From Prevotella sp. (lineage in GTDB: Bacteria; Bacteroidota; Bacteroidia; Bacteroidales; Bacteroidaceae), in contig JAFVGZ010000017.1 of assembly GCA_017478025.1 (NCBI GenBank), positions 1-64,000 of the forward strand: DNA of 64,000 nucleotides, in the 5' to 3' direction. A program made the position numbers and the translations under genes. Numbering within the stretch: the first letter of the stretch is position 1; each line of letters begins with the position of its first letter. Of the stretch, positions 45,606-53,700 are shown one piece after another. The notes beneath the pieces were generated by a model. It ran no database searches. It was not told the origin of the DNA and saw only the letters and a list, made by a program, of their open reading frames with translations.

Positions 45606-45758
45606 GACCCTTTCAGGGTCGATATACAGCGACCATTGCTATCCGGGGGTGCGGCTGTCGCCGTACCCCCGGTTCTTGGACAAGCCAAGCGAACAAGTTC
45701 TTTGTGGGCAAAGCGGCAAAGCCGAGCGCGAGTCCTGAGCGGTGACGCCTCCAGCGTC
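45606..45758. repeat. Composite of REP-like hairpins
   Basis: Three stems lie close together: GACCC-TTTCA-GGGTC (45606-45620), a 13-bp stem CCGGGGGTGCGGC-TGTC-GCCGTACCCCCGG (45643-45671, described by its arms) and GACGC-CTCCA-GCGTC (45744-45758). GCCCT-AGGGC mini-hairpins also occur at 48586-48598 and 63089-63100, suggesting a dispersed intergenic repeat family. No RAYT-type transposase is in the window. Confidence 0.6.
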
Positions 45759-45870
45759 ATAAGCTGCTGAACTGAAGACCCAGAAAGAGCGAGTACCCCC
45801 GAACAGAACGGAATTTTAACATGTTTCATAATTCCGCTGATTTATATTTTGTCGTTTCGGGAATAATTCG

Positions 45871-45878
45871 TAATTTTG
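45871..45878 (+). promoter_or_regulatory. Predicted -7 element TAATTTTG for the LacI-transporter operon
   Basis: TAATTTTG then GCACGC on the plus strand. The transcript would carry a leader of about 200 nt containing the C-rich repeats. Confidence 0.5.
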
Positions 45879-45980
45879 CACGCAAAGAACTGTATATCTA
45901 TTAGTCGATGACATCTCGCCCGATGATTTCGCCGCACTGATTCAGCATTAACGACCGCGACACCTGCAGCCCTCCACCAG

Positions 45981-46085
45981 CATCCAACCCCTATCAAACC
46001 CTCATCCCTCATCCATCACCCCTCATCCATCACCCCTCATCCAACCCCTATCAAACCCTCATCCATCACCCTCACCCCTCATCCA
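45981..46085 (+). repeat. C-rich low-complexity repeat in the LacI leader
   Basis: The segment is built from CATCCATCACCCCT-like and CATCCAACCCCTATCAAACCCT units. The 22-mer occurs at 45981 and 46038. It contains no G until the last bases before the ATG at 46088, which leaves no recognisable ribosome binding site. Repeat number could alter expression of the regulator. Confidence 0.75.
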
Positions 46086-46087
46086 GC

Positions 46088-47137
46088 ATGATTCCAAGCA
46101 ACAAACCTCTCACAATGAAGGACCTGGCGCGCGATCTCGGCGTGTCGGTCTCTACGGTGTCACGCGCCCTCAGCGGCTCTGCGATGATCTCGGCAGAGCT
46201 GCGCGAAAGGGTGGTGTCATACGCCGACAGCAAGGGTTTCACACCCAATGCCCTGGCGTCGCGCCTGCGCAGGACGAATGTGCAGCCCACGAAGATGATA
46301 GGTGTCATAGTGCCAGAGATAGTACACTACTACTTCTCCACCATCCTCTCGGGCATTGAGTCCGAGGCCCACAGCCACGGCTACAACCTGCTGGTGGCAC
46401 AGAGCAACGAGAGCTATGAGCGCGAGGTGGAGATATGCCAGCGCTTTATGGAACTGCGTGTCTGCGGCGTCATAGTGTCACAGGCCAAGGACACGACGGA
46501 GTATGACCACTTCTGCCGGCTCATGGACAACGGTTGCCGACTGGTATTCTACGACCGCATCTGCACGGGCATCAACGCATCGCGTGTGGTGGTGGATGAC
46601 TATGACGCAGCCTTTCATGCTGTCAGCCACCTCATAGAGACGGGCTGCAAGCGCATAGCGTTCTTCGGCAGCCGCCCCAACATGGAGATTACGAAGAACC
46701 GTTACAACGGTTACGCCGATGCGCTGCTACAGGCGGGGCTGCCGATAGACGATGAACTCGTGATAAACTGTGACACCGGAGCCCAGGCCACGGAGCTGAT
46801 TCCCACCATCTTCGGCCCTGAGAGCACGCTGTCAGCACCGCCCGATGCCCTCTTCTGCATCAATGACGACACCGCCGTCAGCGCCGTTCACGCCCTGAAG
46901 CGCATGGGGATAGCGATACCCCAGAAGGTCAGCATCTGCGGCTTTGCCAACGATAACCTCTCCAGCGCCTGCGACCCACAGCTGACCACCGTGGAGCAAC
47001 GCGGCAAAGAGGTGGGACGTCTCGCCGCAGAGATTCTCATATCGCAGGTAGAGGGCGAGGACCCCGACCCGCGGCCCATCAAGCGCATCGTAAGGACAAA
47101 CCTCATCATCAGGGGTACAACGCGCGAAATCAAGTGA
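46088..47137 (+). CDS. LacI-family transcriptional regulator
   Basis: This 349-residue repressor has a LacI helix-turn-helix (MKDLARDLGVSVSTVSRALS, about residues 10-30; ATG 46115 is an alternative start) and a periplasmic-binding-protein-like sugar domain (VIVPEIVHYYFSTILSGIES, PDALFCINDDTAVSAVHALK) ending NLIIRGTTREIK. The sugar is not identified. The MFS transporter starts 38 bp after its stop, so the regulator probably controls uptake of its own inducer. Confidence 0.93.
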   Translation: MIPSNKPLTMKDLARDLGVSVSTVSRALSGSAMISAELRERVVSYADSKGFTPNALASRLRRTNVQPTKMIGVIVPEIVHYYFSTILSGIESEAHSHGYNLLVAQSNESYEREVEICQRFMELRVCGVIVSQAKDTTEYDHFCRLMDNGCRLVFYDRICTGINASRVVVDDYDAAFHAVSHLIETGCKRIAFFGSRPNMEITKNRYNGYADALLQAGLPIDDELVINCDTGAQATELIPTIFGPESTLSAPPDALFCINDDTAVSAVHALKRMGIAIPQKVSICGFANDNLSSACDPQLTTVEQRGKEVGRLAAEILISQVEGEDPDPRPIKRIVRTNLIIRGTTREIK

Positions 47138-47175
47138 TCCCCGAATCGAAAACCAATCCTCCCAACAAACGAAAT

Positions 47176-48507
47176 ATGAAAACAAAACCTAATCTTTCCT
47201 TCAGGCAACTGTGGAATCTCAGTTTCGGATTCTTCGGAGTGCAGATAGCATACGCTCTGCAGTCAGCCAACATCAGCCGTATCTTCGCCACCCTTGGCGC
47301 CGACCCTCACCAGCTCAGCTTCTTCTGGATACTGCCGCCGCTGATGGGCATGGTGGTGCAGCCACTCATCGGATACTTCAGTGACCGCACATGGTGCCGC
47401 TTCGGGCGCAGAATACCATACCTCTTCATCGGCGCCCTCATAGCCGTAGCGGTGATGGTGCTGCTCCCCAACGCCGGTTCCTTAGGCCTCACCACGCAGA
47501 TAGTGCTGTGGGGACTGTCGGGCACGATGCTCTTCGGACTCTTCTCGCTCATGCTGCTGGACACCAGCATCAACATCGCCATGCAGCCATTCAAGATGAT
47601 GGTGGGCGACATGGTGAATGAGGAGCAGAAGGGCAAGGCCTATTCCATACAGTCATTCCTGTGCAACGCCGGTTCGCTCGTGGGCTATCTCTTCCCATAT
47701 TTCTTCACATATATCGGCGTGAAGAACGTGGCTCCCGAGGGTGTCATACCCAATTCGGTAATCTATTCCTTCTATATCGGTGCCGCCATACTCATCCTCT
47801 GCGTCATCTATACCACCCTGAAGGTGAAGGAATGGCCGCCCCAGGAGTTTGCGGAGTACAATGATGCCTCGCTCACAGAGGCGTCACAGTCAGCACCGCA
47901 GAAGAAGAGCGGCAGCGTGGGGAGCACCTTCCTGACCATCGGACTGGTGCAGTTCTTCTGCTGGGCAGCGTTCATGTATATGTGGACCTACACGCCCGGT
48001 GCCATAGCCGACAACTGCTGGGGCACCACAGACCCTGCCTCTGCAGGATATCAGGAGGCTGCCAACTGGGTAGGCGTAGTCTTTGCGATACAGGCCATCG
48101 GCTCCGTCATCTGGGCTGCCATCATACCGTCGTTCGGCACTAATTACCGTACCGCATACGTTGTCAGCCTCTGTCTCGGAGCTGTCGGCTTCATATCATG
48201 CCAGTACATACACAACCAGTATGTGCTCTTCCTGCCTTTCCTGCTCATAGGATGTGCCTGGGCCGCCATGCTTGCACTGCCCTTCACGCTCTTCACCAAC
48301 GCCCTGCAGGGCAATCCGAAGATGGGTACGTACCTCGGTCTCTTCAACTGCACCATCTGCCTGCCGCAGATAGTAGCAGCCGTGCTGGGCGGACAGATAC
48401 TCAAGCACATTGCCGGAGGCTCACAGCCCATGATGCTCCTCATCGCAGGAGTACTGCTCCTGCTGGCAGCCCTCAGCGTGCCTATCATCAAGAGCAGCAA
48501 GGCATAG
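47176..48507 (+). CDS. MFS sugar transporter (GPH/SLC45-like)
   Basis: This 443-residue inner-membrane transporter has about 12 membrane helices. I chose ATG 47176 (MKTKPNLSFRQLWNLSFGFF); a GTG at 47134 overlaps the upstream stop but adds a polar tail. Motifs such as GYFSDRTWCRFGRRIPYL between helices 2 and 3 and the FGVQIAYALQSANISRIF start match cation-coupled maltose/sucrose-type carriers of Bacteroidetes. Co-transcription with the LacI gene suggests a sugar substrate. A terminator lies at 48534-48572. Confidence 0.92.
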   Translation: MKTKPNLSFRQLWNLSFGFFGVQIAYALQSANISRIFATLGADPHQLSFFWILPPLMGMVVQPLIGYFSDRTWCRFGRRIPYLFIGALIAVAVMVLLPNAGSLGLTTQIVLWGLSGTMLFGLFSLMLLDTSINIAMQPFKMMVGDMVNEEQKGKAYSIQSFLCNAGSLVGYLFPYFFTYIGVKNVAPEGVIPNSVIYSFYIGAAILILCVIYTTLKVKEWPPQEFAEYNDASLTEASQSAPQKKSGSVGSTFLTIGLVQFFCWAAFMYMWTYTPGAIADNCWGTTDPASAGYQEAANWVGVVFAIQAIGSVIWAAIIPSFGTNYRTAYVVSLCLGAVGFISCQYIHNQYVLFLPFLLIGCAWAAMLALPFTLFTNALQGNPKMGTYLGLFNCTICLPQIVAAVLGGQILKHIAGGSQPMMLLIAGVLLLLAALSVPIIKSSKA

Positions 48508-48533
48508 CGACAACCATACAAGGGATAAACGAT

Positions 48534-48572
48534 ACAGCCCTGGCTCCCAATGCGGGAACCAGGGCTGTTTGC
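48534..48572 (+). terminator. Terminator after the transporter gene
   Basis: ACAGCCCTGG and CCAGGGCTGT pair with an inner TCCC/GGGA stem, followed by TTTG. Confidence 0.75.
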
Positions 48573-48662
48573 GTATTCAAAGTTCGCCCTGAAAGGGCAT
48601 CTTCTACTTACGAAACATGAAATTCTTATTCAATGCAACCCAAATACCAACACCTAACAAAC

Positions 48663-48750
48663 CGATTACCAACGCTTGGTAAACCGATTACCAAGGCTTG
48701 GTAACACGATTACCAACGCTTGGTAACTCAATTACCAAGGCTTGGTAACA
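48663..48750. repeat. 22-bp-period palindrome array B
   Basis: Four imperfect palindromes TTACCAASGCTTGGTAA start at 48665, 48687, 48709 and 48731, exactly 22 bp apart, with 5-nt spacers. The central bases alternate CG, GG, CG, GG, so a 44-bp higher period exists. A degenerate unit lies just before (about 48642-48663). The array lies between the convergent transporter and GH2-part genes, after the transporter terminator. Confidence 0.92.
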
Positions 48751-48782
48751 CTGATGGTAATGGCCTATTGCATGATGTTTTT

Positions 48783-50615
48783 TTACCTCTCCGTGGCCGA
48801 TGAGGTGCGGAGTGTCTTCTTGCCGTTGTGGATATACAGGCCCTGGCCGGGGGCTGATACGCGCTTGCCGTCAAGGGTGTAGTATCCGTCATCATCGTTG
48901 GTCACGCCCAGGCGATAGACCTTTGTGATTGAAGTCTCATGGCCGTCATCCTCAAACACCATCTTCAAGGCGTCGTATTCCATGCGCTCCGTCGGCACAT
49001 GCAGGTATGCCTGACCCTTTGGTATCGACTGGCTCGCAGCCGCCATGCGGTCAAACTGCTCCTGTTCGCCGTTGGTGATGAAGTTCATGTATATCAGATC
49101 GTTGCCCTCCTTATGGAACGGCTCGCTCCAATCGTTCCAGTATTTCCTTATGCCCTCATCGCGGCAGTACTCCATCATCCACATCGGCTTGGTCTGCGAC
49201 TTATTGATATAGAGCATCTCACCACCGTATTCAGCCTCTACCACGTCCTTCATGCCGCGTGAACCCATAGCCCTGCCGCCGTTGGGGTCATACTCGTTGC
49301 GTATGGCAAGCATCTCGTTCATGTGTGCCACGCTGATGTCGGCATTGCCACACTCATAGAAGATGATGCTGGGGTAGTTGCGCAGATAGATGATAGCATC
49401 GCGCATCAGCTCCTTACGGTCCGTCCATTGCTGACCTGTAGCATCGGCCTCGGCATCGCCGGCAGGCATGGCCTGTATCAGTCCCACACGGTCACAGGAC
49501 TGCACATCCTGTATCCACGGCGTCACATGCATCCATCTCACGAGGTTGCCGCCTGACTTTACCAGCAGGTCATTGCTATAGTCGCTGACCCATGCAGGCA
49601 CGCTCATACCCACTCCGGGCCACTCGTTGGTGGTGCGCTGGGCATATCCGTGTACCATCATGACGCGGTCGTTGAGGTAGAACATACCGTTCTTGAATTC
49701 AGTCTTGCGGAAACCCGTGGTGGTGACAACGGTGTCATTGGCAACGATGGTCTTGACATTATAGAGATATCCGTAGCCCCAAGACCAGAAATGCAGGCCG
49801 CTGACCTCCTTCTCAGCCTTCAGCACTGTACGCTTACCAGCAGGTAAAATCTGCCCCGAAACTCCGATGAAATGGGCGATTTCTGTGCCGTCAAGCTCGG
49901 TGATGATGACCTCCAGCGGCTCATCCTTTGCTGCTGCGCCGTCGTTCTGCACCTCGCTCTCCACGCAGATAGTGGCTTTGCGCGACGGAATGTCAAAGTC
50001 CTTGGCATAAACATACACGCCTGTGGTGCCGAGGTTGGAATAGAGCGGCAGCGTCTGGTGCACCTCCGGCAGTATGTGCAGCCATACATTCTTGTTCAGA
50101 CCGCCATAGTTGGAGTAGAAATTGCTGCTGTTCCACTGCAGCGTGGTATTGGTATTTCTCTTGCGATAAGACCAGGAGTTGTTGGTTTTCACCTCAACGA
50201 GATTCTCACCCGCCTTGAGCAGGCCGGTGATATCAAGTCCGAATGCCATGACACCGTTCTCGCTGTAGCCGGCAGTCTTGCCGTTCACCAACACGTCGGC
50301 AGCCAAGCGGCAGCCCTCAAACTCCAGGATTACGCGCTTACCCTGTGCCGACTCGGGCAGGGTGAACGTCTTGCGATACCATACTATACCGTCGCTCTGG
50401 TCGGTGATATAGACCTTGAAGGCCTCATCCTCGTTCCAGGCATGGGGCAAGGTGACACGCTCGGTACCGGTCTTCACGCCCGATGCCAGCTCAGAATAGT
50501 CTATCTCCCAATCGCTGTTGAAGTTATACACCTCGTGCGCCATTGCCGGGACTGACAGCAGGTGGCAGATGACAAACGAAAGGTTTATCAGAAGTATTCT
50601 ATATATCTTGTTCAT
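48783..50615 (-). CDS. N-terminal part of a GH2 glycosidase fused to the tail of another secreted protein
   Basis: This is a 610-residue exported protein (signal peptide residues 1-27). Residues 28-181 form the GH2 jelly-roll (LPHAWNEDEAF), 182-305 the Ig-like domain and 306-510 most of the TIM barrel. Glu421 (IIFYECGN) is the likely acid/base and Glu482 (WMMEYCRDEG) the likely nucleophile. The GH2 sequence stops in the barrel at residue 510 (EPFHKEGNDLIYM). Residues 511-610 match the second half of a Prevotella surface-protein domain (ASQSIPKGQAYLHVP, DGYYTLDGKRV, GLYIHNGKK). The missing barrel end and C-terminal domains are in the gene upstream (50652-52934). The reaction is probably beta-galactosidase- or glucuronidase-like. 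Confidence 0.88.
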   Translation of the reverse strand: MNKIYRILLINLSFVICHLLSVPAMAHEVYNFNSDWEIDYSELASGVKTGTERVTLPHAWNEDEAFKVYITDQSDGIVWYRKTFTLPESAQGKRVILEFEGCRLAADVLVNGKTAGYSENGVMAFGLDITGLLKAGENLVEVKTNNSWSYRKRNTNTTLQWNSSNFYSNYGGLNKNVWLHILPEVHQTLPLYSNLGTTGVYVYAKDFDIPSRKATICVESEVQNDGAAAKDEPLEVIITELDGTEIAHFIGVSGQILPAGKRTVLKAEKEVSGLHFWSWGYGYLYNVKTIVANDTVVTTTGFRKTEFKNGMFYLNDRVMMVHGYAQRTTNEWPGVGMSVPAWVSDYSNDLLVKSGGNLVRWMHVTPWIQDVQSCDRVGLIQAMPAGDAEADATGQQWTDRKELMRDAIIYLRNYPSIIFYECGNADISVAHMNEMLAIRNEYDPNGGRAMGSRGMKDVVEAEYGGEMLYINKSQTKPMWMMEYCRDEGIRKYWNDWSEPFHKEGNDLIYMNFITNGEQEQFDRMAAASQSIPKGQAYLHVPTERMEYDALKMVFEDDGHETSITKVYRLGVTNDDDGYYTLDGKRVSAPGQGLYIHNGKKTLRTSSATER

Positions 50616-50651
50616 AGTTCACTCGGAAAATTATTAGTTGTCTTTTATTCG

Positions 50652-52934
50652 TTATTCGTTTCCTGCATCTTTAAGGAATTCTATCTCGGCAATGTTCAGC
50701 ACGTAGCTGCTACCTGACACTGCTGCCGTTGAGCCGCTCAACTCCACGATATCCCCGAAGGCATCGCCCGTGGTGCTCTGGTTCAGCATCTTGACCGTAT
50801 AAGTCTCAGAGGCAGGTGCCTCGCTGAGCTTCATGCGCACATATCCGAGCGACTTTGGGGTCCAGCCGCGCCACACCTCAGTCTCGCCTGCATAGATGGC
50901 GAGAGGATAGCTCGTGGTGCGGAAGTTGGTGCCGCCCATCTTGCATGAAATCTCCTTCAGCTTCACCGGTTCGTTGAAAGTAAACTCTATCCACGAGGTG
51001 TTGAGCGTGTTGCCGCTTGACCATGAGGTGGTCTCTTTGTCATCGTAGCATGTCTTCGGGTCACCTCCGCTGCCCGCCTTGGCACTCTTCACTGGAACGC
51101 CTACGAGACTCTGCACGAATGAGGGCTCAGAAGGTGTCTCGCCGCGGTCCAGAACAGGTTTCAGACCGTCTGACGGCTTGAATGTTGACAGTCCGCCGAC
51201 AGTCTCGACGGGGATGGTGGTGAAGTCAATGCTTGCTGATCCCAGTCCCTCAGCGCTTGCCGTGAGCTTTACCTCACCTGCCTCAGGGAGCGAGCGCAGC
51301 ATGACACGGTTGATGCCGCACTCCACCGGCAGCGTGGTGGCACGGACATAGTTATCGTTGGTCCAGCGGTTGCCAATGGGCTTGGTAGAGCCATGAGCCA
51401 CGCCGCCGAGCCATTCTGCCGGTCCGTCAAGAGTGAAAGTCACATCGCGGTTGTCCAACGGGCAGCGACGGCCTTTGCTGTCCAATATCTCCACATCAAC
51501 CAGAACCAGATCGGCACCGTCGGCCTTCCAGCCCGTAGGATGCTTCATGGCAGTGAGAACCAGCTGAGCGGGCTCGCCTGTGGTCTCCAGAGAATAGCGT
51601 GACTGCTCGCTGTGCTGCTCGTCATAGCCGATAGCGGTGAGCGTACCTGCCACGTATGGCACATCGGTGAAGGTGTACAGGAAGTCACCTTCCTTGCTTG
51701 CAGGCTGCAGAATGTTGTCGCCCGGGAGCACCAACTCAACCGCAGGGCTGGTGGAGACCACGTAGATGCGAGGTATGGTCATGCCCTCATCATAGTTCCA
51801 GTGGCCGCAGATGTAGGTGTGGGGCTTCAGGTCATCAACCCATCCGTCCCACATTGCCTGGTGAGTATAGAACGCATCCTTAGGCAGACGCATGGGATCG
51901 ACAATGCCGCTGGTACGGAAATTCTCCACTCCGCGGCTGTGGGTCTGCGAGTCACTGAAGATAATCTTCACACCACCGGCATTCACACGAGTGCCCTGAC
52001 CGGGGCGCTCCTGCCAGTATTCCTGCCAGCGGCGAACCAGCTCGGCAGAGAAATTATCTCCGTTATGGTGGTAAGAGGCTGATCCATCCACTGCCTCCTC
52101 ACTCTTTGCCTTTCTCGCAGTCATGGCCGGATAGAGCATGTTATTGCCTATTTCACCGGCTGTTTTCATCACTGGCACGGTGTATGTCTGCCCCGCCTTG
52201 CCGCGCATCACTACGCCGGTCTGTCCCGGAACGGTCTCAATGCGCTTCATGTTCACCTTGTCGTCCTTGACAGACTCAGCGACGTATGCCCTGAGTTCTG
52301 ACTTGCTCAGGTCGAGATTGAGCGGTGAGGCAAAAGAGAAACAGTCAGCCGGAGCCATAATGCTATACTCTTTTACATCAGGCACGAAGCGTACTGCCAA
52401 CAGGCTATAGGCTCTGTCAGAGGTGAAGAAGTACACGCCTTCAGTGGTGGCCGTGTGCTTCAGCTCTTTAGGCGACGTAGAGGTAGGGAACTCCTGCACT
52501 GTCTCTCCGTTGAACTTCATGACCATTTTACGTCCATCGTAGTTGCTGGAGTTCTTCATTATGACATACAACGTACCGGGAACGGCCACGTGGATGGCAA
52601 AACAGTCATCGGTTGTTTTGCTTACCGTACTCTGCGAAGCCGTCATGCCCTTAGAGTCAAAGATATTTCCTGCTACGTTTGTTCCGATGCGCTGCACGCT
52701 CCACTTACTGCCGTCGCTGAAGGTTCCCTCGTATGAACCCGACTCAATGGTCAGAGTTCTGGCGCTGGAGGCTCGGAGGTAGAGGCCGTTAAAGGGGGTC
52801 AACGTCTGGAAGGTGCGGCCAGCATCAAACTGGTCGAAGCACCAAAAGGACGGTTCGCTGACCAGTACATCAGCCGCAAAGCTTGCCATCGCACACAGCG
52901 ACAGCAAGCAAGACACAATAAAATTTCTCTTCAT
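50652..52934 (-). CDS. Secreted protein N-terminus fused to the C-terminal part of a GH2 glycosidase
   Basis: This is a 760-residue exported protein (signal peptide residues 1-21). Residues 22-185 are a beta-rich binding-like domain. Residues about 190-290 match the first half of the surface domain whose second half ends the 610-residue protein (DCFSFASPLNLDLS, VPGQTGVVMRGKAGQTYTVP). From residue 291 it continues as GH2: RRWQEYWQERPG, GGVKIIFSDSQTHSRG, AFYTHQAMWDGWVD, then Ig-like (LVLVDVEILDSKGRRCPLD) and discoidin-like C-terminal domains. It has no catalytic Glu of its own. It lies 36 bp upstream of the N-terminal half and shares its promoter. Confidence 0.88.
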   Translation of the reverse strand: MKRNFIVSCLLSLCAMASFAADVLVSEPSFWCFDQFDAGRTFQTLTPFNGLYLRASSARTLTIESGSYEGTFSDGSKWSVQRIGTNVAGNIFDSKGMTASQSTVSKTTDDCFAIHVAVPGTLYVIMKNSSNYDGRKMVMKFNGETVQEFPTSTSPKELKHTATTEGVYFFTSDRAYSLLAVRFVPDVKEYSIMAPADCFSFASPLNLDLSKSELRAYVAESVKDDKVNMKRIETVPGQTGVVMRGKAGQTYTVPVMKTAGEIGNNMLYPAMTARKAKSEEAVDGSASYHHNGDNFSAELVRRWQEYWQERPGQGTRVNAGGVKIIFSDSQTHSRGVENFRTSGIVDPMRLPKDAFYTHQAMWDGWVDDLKPHTYICGHWNYDEGMTIPRIYVVSTSPAVELVLPGDNILQPASKEGDFLYTFTDVPYVAGTLTAIGYDEQHSEQSRYSLETTGEPAQLVLTAMKHPTGWKADGADLVLVDVEILDSKGRRCPLDNRDVTFTLDGPAEWLGGVAHGSTKPIGNRWTNDNYVRATTLPVECGINRVMLRSLPEAGEVKLTASAEGLGSASIDFTTIPVETVGGLSTFKPSDGLKPVLDRGETPSEPSFVQSLVGVPVKSAKAGSGGDPKTCYDDKETTSWSSGNTLNTSWIEFTFNEPVKLKEISCKMGGTNFRTTSYPLAIYAGETEVWRGWTPKSLGYVRMKLSEAPASETYTVKMLNQSTTGDAFGDIVELSGSTAAVSGSSYVLNIAEIEFLKDAGNE

Positions 52935-52996
52935 GTGTTGCTTTTTGTTGTTTAGTTTATGTAGATTGATAATCGTTTAGGATATAAAATCTGCGA

Positions 52997-53004
52997 CAAA
53001 GGTA
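52997..53004 (-). promoter_or_regulatory. Predicted -7 element TACCTTTG for the GH2-part genes
   Basis: TACCTTTG on the minus strand, 63 bp before ATG 52934. It is the only promoter candidate seen for the pair. Confidence 0.55.
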
Positions 53005-53088
53005 CAAAAACCTTTGTAAATAGGATACATTTAACACACAGAAATTCAATTTTCTGCGTCCAATCTTCTCAGTTCCATAAAAAAGTAT

Positions 53089-53096
53089 TACCTTTG
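53089..53096 (+). promoter_or_regulatory. Predicted -7 element TACCTTTG for the SRPBCC-argH operon
   Basis: TACCTTTG then GCAGCC on the plus strand, 37 bp before ATG 53133, divergent from the promoter at 52997. Confidence 0.6.
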
Positions 53097-53132
53097 CAGC
53101 CTAATAATAAGAAACTACCCAAAGAAACAACA

Positions 53133-53609
53133 ATGACACAATTCGAAAGTGAAGTAAAGTATATCTCAGCCCCTGTGGAGCGTGTTTACGCCATGCTGAG
53201 CAATCTTGAGAACCTGCGTCCGCTGCTGTCATCAGCTCAGGATAACGACACCATTCGCCAGCAAATGGAGCAAGCAGGGCAAGACCCGTCAATGCTTGAC
53301 AGCCTGAAAGACGTGCAGCTCACAGAGGATCGCATCGCCGTACCCGCACCGATGATAGGCGAAATATCTCTCTGCATCATTGAGCGCGAGGAGAACAAGA
53401 CCATCAAGTTTGCCACGGAGCAGTCACCCGTAGAGGCTAATATGTGGATTCAGGTGCTCCCCGCTGCCAGCAATGAGAGCCAGGAGGCAACGAAGATGCG
53501 CCTCACACTGAAGGCCGACCTCAACCCAATGCTGAAGATGATGCTCGGCAACAAGATAAAAAGCGGACTGGATAAGTTTGCCGACATGCTCTGCATGATA
53601 AACTATTGA
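53133..53609 (+). CDS. SRPBCC/START-like small protein
   Basis: This is a 158-residue cytoplasmic protein. ATG 53133 is chosen because the -7 box is at 53089. The N-terminus FESEVKYISAPVERVYAMLS and the C-terminal helix KMMLGNKIKSGLDKFADMLC fit the helix-grip fold of SRPBCC proteins that bind hydrophobic ligands. It begins the unit with argH (91 bp gap), a neighbourhood I recall from related genomes. No ligand can be given. Confidence 0.75.
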   Translation: MTQFESEVKYISAPVERVYAMLSNLENLRPLLSSAQDNDTIRQQMEQAGQDPSMLDSLKDVQLTEDRIAVPAPMIGEISLCIIEREENKTIKFATEQSPVEANMWIQVLPAASNESQEATKMRLTLKADLNPMLKMMLGNKIKSGLDKFADMLCMINY

Positions 53610-53634
53610 AACTAATTCGTAATTTCGTTATCCC

Positions 53635-53700
53635 GACATTTCGACATATCGACATATCGACATCACGTTAATTTGTTAACTCGTTAATTCGTCAATTTGA
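53635..53700 (+). repeat. Short tandem repeats before argH
   Basis: CGACATTT/CGACATAT repeats with a 9-bp period (53635-53665) are followed by GTTAATTTGTTAACTCGTTAATTCG, a quasi-palindromic AT-rich run up to the argH start. It is probably slippage-derived spacer DNA. Confidence 0.55.

Larger units (their letters stand above)
45329..46087. other. Long gene-free region with REP-like hairpins and C-rich repeats
   Basis: It contains a leftward -7 element TATCTTTG at 45513-45520 (leader of about 180 nt to the gene at 45328), a composite of GC-rich hairpins at 45606-45758, a rightward -7 element at 45871-45878 and a pyrimidine-rich repeat up to the LacI start. No gene is visible; frames on both strands across the hairpins lack coding character. 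Confidence 0.6.
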
